NCBI GenBank assembly: GCA_003008705.1
Contig: PDUO01000041.1
Span: forward strand, 278,209 to 342,208
Origin: Pezicula radicicola
Taxonomy: Eukaryota; Ascomycota; Leotiomycetes; Helotiales; Dermateaceae
Direction: 5' to 3'
DNA length: 64,000 nt
A program made the position numbers and the translations under genes. The notes beneath the pieces were generated by a model, which was not told where the DNA came from, ran no database searches, and saw only the letters and a list, made by a program, of their open reading frames with translations. Shown here one piece after another: positions 55,965 through 64,000 of this stretch; within the stretch, counting starts at the first letter, position 1; the number at the start of each line of letters is the position of its first letter.

Positions 55965-57488
55965 AGGCAGGAGTTGCTAATCGGCGGTGAATCCATTTCA
56001 CAGCGAAAACGCTTAGACTAGGCTTAATACAAAAAAACCTAGCCTTCGTAGGTTTAGGAATATCGACTACCAATAGCCGCTCGAGCCTATTTTGTAAATG
56101 CATGCATCAAAATATTTCACTGGTAGAAGTCTTAATTGCATTAGTACGTTGCACACAACATAGGATCTCAACTTGCTTTATCAGAGGGTAGTAGATGACA
56201 AGGGATAGGATGGCACTAGCTAGGCTAATATAATCAGGATACATATACAGTACATTTCTTTTCTATAATAGGTCACTCTATATATGCAGATCCCTATGTG
56301 AGATTACAATCTGCGAGTAGAGACGAACTTAGCAGACGCCTATTAAACCCGATTCCCAAGGGCACCAGCCATGGCCAGGCTGCCATCGGAAATAACCCGT
56401 TACCCTACACCTCAGCTCGTCACTCGATACAGCGGCTACGCATAAACCTAGCAGCTTAGCAAGGCGTAGAAACCGCATCTGCGTTGTCGATCTCGGAACC
56501 TAACGCGGGAGATCCCAGCGTCGCCGCATCCCGTCGCTTCACAAGGTAAGTTGGATCTCAGCAAGGATGAGCTAGCAACCTAACTCCCCCAAACCCTGCC
56601 TACGCCTTCCGCAGCCCAATCAGCAGGCGCCAGAAAGTCACCGATAGGGGTTAAAATATCTCTTCTTTCCCCCCACGAACATCTTAGCGCAGATGGGCAC
56701 AACCTAATTAGAATACCCTGCATCATGTCGACAATCCGGAACCGTGCCCCTCCACAAAGGTCACATGTATTGCCCAGCCAATACCTAGACCATATCATCG
56801 AGCTGGCGCGCAAGTTACTTGTTATCCATTACGGCCAAGTTACTGATTTTGCGGGTTATCTATAAATAGACGAACAATCCGAATTCGACTCGATTTAGCG
56901 AAATTTTACAATTGACTAGTTGTAGATTAAGATGTGTCATTTTTGCTTGGGGGTACAATAAAATTTGTTCTTCCACGGTTGGCACGCCACCTTCCGAATG
57001 ACTGCATTGTTCCCGAAGCCCCCCATATGCAAAGGGTTTTCGGCTTCGGCCACCAGTTACCCGCTGGGGCGTCAGCCCGCTTCTTGCTTAGAAGAAGCAA
57101 GCACACTGATGAAAGCTGCTGGTGTCACAAAGCCACCGTCCCTTCGAGCCAATAAAGAATCAATCCATGTGCGTTGTGGTTGATGATTTCAATATATCTT
57201 CTGGGGTTGTGCAGTTGAAGAGACTCAATTTGTACTGACAACGGTTAGGTTGAGGTCACACAACATATGCATTCTACATTCTCTTAATAACAAAACCCTA
57301 CCGGTGGAGATGGGACCATTATCGCTCCCTTGTGGCCCCCAAACAGTCTTTCTGGGGTTTATAGAAGAGTGAAGCTCTGTCCATGGCAAAGGGCACCTTG
57401 CTCATCTCGATGAGATGGAAGCATTCTACTGAGCTGGTCAGACAACCTTTCCCACTGCGCCCAAGGCTCTCCATCGTAAAGAAGCACC
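55965..57488. other. About 1.5 kb without recognisable gene
   Basis: Only short frames (56580-56813 minus, 56934-57183 plus), none with a domain. Contains the promoter of the ankyrin-CorA gene. No repeats noticed. Confidence 0.4.
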
Positions 57489-60400
57489 ATGGACTGTACC
57501 AATCAGCCACCTGTTGATAGAGGAGAGCATGGCGCTCCACCGCACGCCCAACTCGACGAACCTGGCAGGATCACCGGCTCTGCTGATTTTGTCGACCACC
57601 AAGCACGCCACCAACAGCAAGACGAGGTTACAGAGCATTCCAGAGAGGCGACAGCGGCTTCGGAGCAGACACCCAAATCTCCCGAGCAGATAGCGGTAGA
57701 GGTAGTGGAAAGATCAGAACAGGCCAAGAAGACCTCTGTACTACCTGATCAGACAGCGGTGGTCTCAAAGCAGAATCTAAGCCCAGAGCAGAACCAGGAG
57801 GCTATTCCAGAATCCACAGCGCAGGCACTTGAGTCTCAAGATAAAACCGCACTGCATCCAGTGCAGATACGAACGCACACGGGAGAGACTTCAGAACCCT
57901 CCAGGGAAACCACCACGATACCCCCCCAGCAGGTTACAGAACAGCACAAAGAGAAGGCGACAACTTCCAACCCAATTCTAGGTCCAGATCGGGGCCCTGA
58001 TCCTATAGGGGAGATACGTAGACCTCCTGAGCATGTGGCAGTGGCATCAAAAGTTCTTAAGGAGACAACGGGACCCTCACAGCAGGCTCCAATACTTACT
58101 GGGACAGTTGAGCCGGAAAAGCCATCATCCAGTAAGAGGGGTAATGATGCACAGCCTACTGGCCCCACTCCTGGGCCGCGGGCTAGGGCGGATAAGGGGC
58201 TGGGTTTCAATGCTCGCAAGTGGCTCTCTTCGCCGAGGATGAAGGAAGCGCCGAATACACCGGAGACAGACAATGTTACCGCGCAGGTAACCAGTGACAG
58301 GACCCCGGCGGGTGCTAGAGAGAAAGTTGCAGAAGAGGGGACCAAAAATGCAGCAGCCAAAGAGTCTGAGAAGGTTTGTCGCAGTCTATAAGAGTATTTT
58401 GTCTGAAATCTGACCAGATATAGGACACTTGCAAGCTCGAAGTCATTCCACCTCTGAACAATGGCATTACACATGTCGACATTGTCGCGGTTCACGATAT
58501 TGGAGAAAGAGTTGAGGACGCCTGGGTATGGCGTCTTCCACAGAACGAAACTCAAACGGTCGATAGAGCTCCAGGGAGGAGGGGCTCCGGGATGGCTCGG
58601 ACCAACACGCAGCGAAAACCGGATGTCACAAATGAATCCCCAACTGATATGGGGAGCTCAATTCAGGGTAAGGTGGAAGACACTTCTCAAAATCCAACGA
58701 AAGAACTAAGCAAGATTATGGGCAAAGACCTACCAATTGCAAGTGCACGACAGTCGCAAAGGCCCTCAAGAAGAAAAGCTTCCGATGATGGTCGAACTTC
58801 CGAAACGGAGCCACGCTCCGGTCGTCAATCTTCGGAATCCCATTCTCGTTCTGTTGATTGGCCCCGCGATAATATGCTTCGGTGTGAGATATCCAATAGT
58901 CGCATCTTAGCATACTCGTACCCGCGCCCTAACCTCCAGAAACCACTTTCACCTACCGAATATCTCCGCAAGGTAGCAGAAAATCTCATTTCATGCCTCG
59001 ATAAAAAGAGGCCGTCAGAACAGAGTACGGTCCCGATCATTTTTATCGGACGTGGCTTTGGCTGCATGATTTTGCAGCAAGCGATTGGCTCTCTGGAGAA
59101 AAATAATTTGCCCCAGATCCTCAACCTAACTGCTGGGGTCATTTTCTTGGATGCTCCATTTCAGACCATGGGAGAAGAAACAAACAGGAAGAGTACCGCG
59201 ACATCCCAGGGCCAGAATGGCAAAAAGCCGCGTTGGGTTGTGGACTGGCTTGAGAAGCCATCCATTGAGAAGCCATCCAATGAGAAGCCATCCAATGAGA
59301 AGCCATCCATTGAGAAGCCATCCATTGAGAAGCAATACATTGAGAAGCAATACATTGACGCCAAAGATATCTGGACAAAGTTCAATACAAAAGCGCAAAA
59401 AGAGACAATGCCTATTGTCTGGTTCTATAACTCAAGTGTACGTGCACGTTATTGTCTCTGGAATGACATCCTTGGACACTGATCGTCATACTGACCACTC
59501 GCAGACACAATACCCTCCTCCAGCAGTCAAGTCTGTTCTTTTCAGGAAATCCGGCAAGACAAAAGGATTTGTCAGTCGTAAGGACCCAGCTTATGTAAAG
59601 CTCATCATCGAGGTGAAGATTTGTCTTGTGTTCAAATCATCCACTTCAGAATCACTGGCAAACCTGCTCAAAGAATTTGTGGATGTTGACAAGTTTCCAT
59701 TGAACGTTCAAGATGATCAAGGGCAAACTCCTCTTCATCGAGCTATATCAACCCAAAACTTTGCAGCCATTGATATTCTGACAAGTCGAAACCGCGACCT
59801 GGCCACAATACTGGATTCGGGCGGCCAGACACCTCTGCATGTTGCTGTGATCCAGGCTGCAGAAGCCGACGATCCTGAAGACCAAAATCGAGAAAATTGG
59901 AGGAGCGTGATCCGGGGATTAATGGCAGGGCGGGTCAACGTGAACGTCAAGGATAATGCAGGAAAGACACCCTGGGACTATGCCAAAGAAAATAACTGTG
60001 GGTGGATAATAATTCTCAAAGATGAGCGCGGCTTGATCAAGGGCCTGTCGAGGTCACTGGCCACGAAGGAATTGGAACCCGTTGATACACCAGAAGGCAC
60101 ACGATTAGAGGCTTGTAAGAAGTTGGAGGCAATGCTTCTTGAGTTCTTTTGGGAAGACGGGGAGAGACTAAATCCCAAGCAGCCAAGCGTTTTCCGCTTG
60201 ATCTACGAGGAGCAAGGGGGGCTGGAAAACATTCTCTCGGGTTCAAGACCGGGGGTGAAAAGACCAGTATGCCGCTGGATCCATCTCCCGGCCAATAATG
60301 CAAGTACAAATCCTACCACATCCGGAGAACTTCACTAACAATTGAATTAGGAACAATGGGTTCACGTTAGTTCTGCCAGAGCGAATGATTTCTGCATGCA

Positions 60401-63345
60401 TTTACTAACTGCTGTCTTAAAGGACCTATTTGTCAAGATGGGAATTCTAGATAGTTCAATGAACGATCGACGCTACGAAGGTAGTCACTGCTCTTCTGGT
60501 TGCCCAATAATCCAAAGGAGATAAGTAATGTATAAGTGGGGGTGCTGACAAGGCTATGCCTGCAGGTCCAGGAAAGTACAATCGATATATGATTGCACAG
60601 GCAAGGAAATACAAGCATGTAGGCTTGACACCGACACATCTGAATGAAGATATATCTAACACTGACTGCAGTCCCACAAAGCCTATGTCGAGAAGCAGAA
60701 TGACCAGGCTACTGTAAACACCGGAACGAACGAATCCACTCTCGACACCTCTGCTACAACGGCTCCTCAAGTTGGACCTGCTCCATCTGTCCCTGCACCG
60801 GACATTGTACTGCCCTCGACGGGTGAGACGGGAACGGCAGGTCTGTTGAAGGCGTGGCCATCAGAGGGCAGCACACCTTTACAACAAAGCGGAAAGCAAA
60901 GTACACTACCTGATTCAGAAGCTCTGGTTATTTTTGTGAGTCTGCGAGACTCAACTTCTTGACTCACGTGAGGACTGACTATCCAAGGTGCCCGTCCTAG
61001 GCTTCGAGAGACATCGTCACCGAAAAGACCTCACTCGTGCAATCGATGAAGCCAGTAGAGCGGACGAAAGCGAGACCGGCCTTCTTCTGAAAGGCTATTT
61101 ACACGATCCGAAGTCGCAAAATCTGAGGCCTATCCATTGTCGCCGCACTTTGGACCAGTTCTCCTACTACATGCTGGATTCAACTGAGCCCAGAGATAAG
61201 GACCAGGTTGTGTATCGCTGGGCAAAGAACCAACGGCAGGGCAGGCCTGCAGAGGATCGTCCAATTTTGATGGTAGATCAACTTTGGCTCTGGGCTTTAC
61301 ACGATGGTTGTTACACCGGTCCCTCCATCACTCCTATTTACGCCGGCAGAACTGATAACGTTTTAGGCAATGTGATAACCAGCTTCCCAAATACTTGGGA
61401 TCAGAATGAAAAGTTCAACCTTACCAGCGCGGTCATAGACGAAATTGGAAACAAGGAAAGACCTTTGATCCAATCGGTGGAGGATCTAGCTCACATGATT
61501 TTGAGAACAAGTCTCGATTTCTTCAGCCGAGAAGGACCTCTAGAGTCAAAGTTTCAAGAGTGTTTCCAGTCATCTATTAATGATATCGTATGTTGATCGA
61601 TGCCAAGGGGCGGGGGAATATAATCTGCTGACTCTCTGTAGGCTAATAAACATGCTAGGCTGTTCGAGAACTTCAAGAAAACCACAGAGACCCTGGCATA
61701 CAAGCCACTTAAACAGGAAGAGAGGACAAAGGAAATTGGGAATCTATTCCGGCCAGTCAATGAGATAGGTCTACTACAGGAGATCATGGATATCCAAGAC
61801 GAGCTGAATATCGTCCAAACAGTTCTGACACAGCAGAGAGAAGTTCTCAAAAAACTATTTCGACTCTACCTAGATAAAGAAGAGCCCGGAAGAGCGGAGG
61901 AGAGGCACGTCCATTGGAGTGATGAAGACAAGTCCCGATCGTCGGATAAGGGTAAACAAACCGCGGATTCTCCGGCAGCCAACGAAAGACTCCTTGGGAA
62001 CAATTCCACTGTCCTAGAAAATATCAGTATCGTGGAGAGTAATATTAAAATTGTAGAGAGTATGATCAAATATGCCAATAACGTGAAAGCTGAGGTACGT
62101 GCACACAACGCCAACACTGATGATTGCATCACTAAATACGCCGTGCGGTAGCTGAACCATTTACTTGATCTCAAGCAAAAGCAGGCGAATGCATGGGAAG
62201 CGCGATTTGCGCGAGAAGGGTCGGAAGCAACCCAGAAGCAAGGCAATGTAGGGTTAAAAGATGACGGCGAGATTTCATATGCTTACCAGCTGACCCTTAC
62301 CGCTCCAGACCATGCTCGTCTTTACCCTTGTAACGATTGTCTTTGTAAGTGAATGATACACCTCTGGTCATCTTTAGCTGTGGGTCGTCACTTATTAATG
62401 TGACCATAGCTACCTCTCTCATTCATCTCAAGCTTTTTTGCCCTATCTGTCAACAAATTCCCCAAGGACCCTACCTCTGGTAACACCGCATGGCCACTAA
62501 GCATGGTCTGCGGATATCTTTGTAAGGCTTATGATCTCCAGGCCCTGCCACTAAATGCACATGCTAATACACGCTCATTAGTTGGAATTTCCGCCGCAAT
62601 TTTCATCCCACTCATCTTTATCGCCCTCTGGATCAACCAAATATCATCTTGGATAGCAATAAAATGGGTAAAGATGTTCCCTTCGAAAAATAATCATCAG
62701 GCCACGACGGAGTTCCCCACGAAAGAGGAGGCAAAGAAAGTAGACGACGATTCGGACAACGAGGACAGCAACGAGGGGAATGACTCAGAGAGTGTCACAA
62801 GCTCCACTATGACCGAGATTGCCATGGCTACCTCTAGATATGCGCGGTTATGTGGCAAGTTCACAATACACACCACGATCCCAGGTCTTCGCAGACTATG
62901 GGAATACAAGAGCTATTCAAATGAGGAGGAGCAGGACAACGACTACATGTGGGACGAGGTGATTCGAGACTATCCACTGCATCACTACCTCTCCAAAATC
63001 AGCAATTGGGTGGGTGTAAAACTGCAACGGCTGCTGCCCGGGTCGAACATGAAGCGTAAGCAGAGACACGTCTCGGACAGTGATAGCGAGAGTACATACA
63101 CCACTGACTCTGATGGTGATCTGGTACGCCGATCTTGGACACGCCGTCGGTACCGTCGGGATTCTTGGTCAAGAACTGTGAGACGCGCGAGCACTTTCGC
63201 TGATTCTGATGTAGAAGTTATAGAAGTGCCGCCTCCTAGCCAGCCGACTCTAACTCCCCTTTTCGGGCATATGTTGCCTGTGCTGTCCCGGAGAAGACCC
63301 CGGCCGGGATCGCCGGATATTGAGAGGGGATCGGTCGAGTCTTAA
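57489..63345 (+). CDS. Pseudo-hydrolase / ankyrin / CorA-like membrane protein
   Basis: Twelve exons: 57489-58373, 58424-59437, 59505-60299, 60351-60480, 60566-60600, 60672-60935, 60988-61587, 61642-62094, 62152-62247, 62309-62344, 62410-62521 and 62582-63345. Phases agree throughout, giving 1727 aa. Residues 1-295 are disordered (P/E/Q/T-rich). Residues 296-560 follow the SesB/DUF676 alpha/beta-hydrolase pattern (VDIVAVHDIGE, RILAYSYPRP, VPIIFIGRGFGCM, GVIFLDAPF), but the GxSxG elbow is G-R-G-F-G, with Gly near 506 in place of Ser. Residues 572-606 are seven EK(P/Q)(S/Y)(I/N) repeats. Ankyrin repeats (DDQGQTPLHRAI, DSGGQTPLHVAV, DNAGKTPWDYA) span about 700-820. From about 1090 comes a fungal CorA-like module (RRTLDQFSYYML, LMVDQLWLWAL, LNHLLDLKQKQAN) with TM1 about 1425-1448 and TM2 about 1474-1492; no GMN follows TM1. 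The charged tail has D/S runs. Introns 60300-60350 and 60601-60671 are GC-AG; exon 60566-60600 is the least certain. Confidence 0.75.
59252..59356 (+). repeat. In-frame 15-bp tandem repeat
   Basis: Seven copies of GAGAAGCCATCCATT and variants (five EKPS(I/N), two EKQYI) inside exon 2 of the ankyrin-CorA gene. In frame, so copy-number change would lengthen or shorten a charged linker by five residues at a time. Confidence 0.95.
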
Positions 63346-63429
63346 ATGTTTCTAGTTTACTATTACTCTATGTACCAACTTGTCCCTTAGAATCTACTAG
63401 AACGAATCCTAACCTTCTATAACCTAGTC

Positions 63430-63660
63430 CTAATATAGGAGTAACTATAGTTAAAGGGAGTAATATTTAAGGTAAAGGAAATTTAAAAGAGGATTAAATA
63501 TATATTTTAAACTATAATAACTAATTATAATTATAATTATTATATTTTAAATTAATATTAAAATAAAATAACTTTAAATAATTTTTTTTTAAATAAAGTT
63601 TAAAATATAAGTTTAACTAAGAGAGTCTTATATAATTAAATTATATTCTTTGAATTCTCT
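63430..63660. repeat. AT-rich, RIP-like island
   Basis: TpA-rich, frameless stretch beginning about 85 bases after the ankyrin-CorA stop codon. Confidence 0.55.
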
Positions 63661-64000
63661 GTAACCGCGTAAAACAGGTTATAGCCCCACTCTATAACTT
63701 CACCGCACCAGGGCCTAAATACCCGAGATGAGAGTCAAGGGCTGCTACGTATAGTTCGTAGTCGTGCACAGCTGTAAATGACCCAGGAAGAGGATCGCTT
63801 ATGCAAGATTACCTTTTGATTACACCTTGATTACTGAACCCCTTGCTCCTTATAATTTTGACTGGCATCTAAGCTCTGCCCCCCAATCATTCCATATCAT
63901 TCCTATGCATGGCGCCTAAAATATTGTAGGTCGGCAGGTTTATTCAGCCGCTTCCGTGGCAATCACCTGTCTGCATTAGCAAGCAGTAGCAAACCCAAAC
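63661..64000. other. No gene recognised
   Basis: Balanced base composition up to the window end with no frame over 60 codons. The sequence may belong to a gene or repeat continuing outside the window. Confidence 0.35.

Noticed and set aside
57836..58555. 239-codon minus-strand frame.
   Set aside because: Shadow of the disordered first exon of the ankyrin-CorA gene; no domain and no supporting splice signals.
62095..62151. An in-frame TAG at 62149-62151 seemed to kill the ankyrin-CorA gene just before LNHLLDLKQKQAN.
   Set aside because: The stop is the acceptor end of a 57-bp phase-0 intron (GTACGT ... CGGTAG) that leaves the frame open up to the TAG. Removing it joins VKAE to LNHLLD as in relatives.

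Overview
The window looks like nuclear DNA of a filamentous ascomycete (Pezizomycotina). Genes carry short GT-AG introns of about 50-90 bp with CTAAC-type branch sites. The protein families are typically fungal: HET, DUF3433, DUF7580, ankyrin-CorA, GH106, GH3 beta-xylosidase and APH-type kinases. Very AT-rich, TpA-rich islands (1-330, 9180-9860, 30170-30430, 63430-63660) look like DNA eroded by repeat-induced point mutation (RIP). A Leotiomycetes-like source is only a guess.

Layout. 0-10 kb: RIP-eroded repeat with a SANT/Myb relic, an APH-kinase fragment, an intact DUF3433 membrane protein (minus) and a long coiled-coil/HET gene broken by stops and frameshifts. 10-15 kb: no recognisable gene, but a family of direct and inverted repeats at 12990-13970. 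15-28 kb: lineage-specific genes, namely a four-exon gene with a SAP-like stretch, a small acidic/Q-rich protein, a broken zinc-finger-like gene, a 677-aa membrane protein, a 421-aa low-complexity protein, a two-exon two-TM protein with a repeated VFEHSPKDRKK motif, and a predicted secreted protein that is a distant paralogue of the 677-aa protein. 28-35 kb: repeats, microsatellites, a Ty3/gypsy scrap and one small gene. 35-37 kb: an intact APH-type kinase.

37-56 kb is a gene graveyard around two intact genes. Relics are a pyridoxal-reductase-like AKR, a GH3 beta-xylosidase that lost its catalytic nucleophile region, an agmatinase 3' end, four adjacent genes of leucine/isovaleryl-CoA catabolism (acyl-CoA synthetase, methylcrotonyl-CoA carboxylase beta, enoyl-CoA hydratase, HMG-CoA lyase), two flavoenzymes, a possible acyltransferase and a DUF7580 protein. 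Most of their stop codons are TAG at positions expected to be W or Q, as RIP-type C:G to T:A change would give. The intact genes are a ten-exon GH106 alpha-L-rhamnosidase-like secreted enzyme, transcribed divergently from the dead GH3, and a 683-aa membrane protein.

57-63 kb holds the most interesting gene: a 12-exon model, phase-consistent throughout, for a 1727-aa protein. It joins a disordered N-terminus, an alpha/beta-hydrolase (SesB-like) domain lacking its catalytic serine, ankyrin repeats and a CorA-like two-TM membrane module without a GMN motif. It resembles a sensor/effector protein more than an enzyme or a magnesium channel. All functional statements rest on motif recognition by eye; no database search was run.
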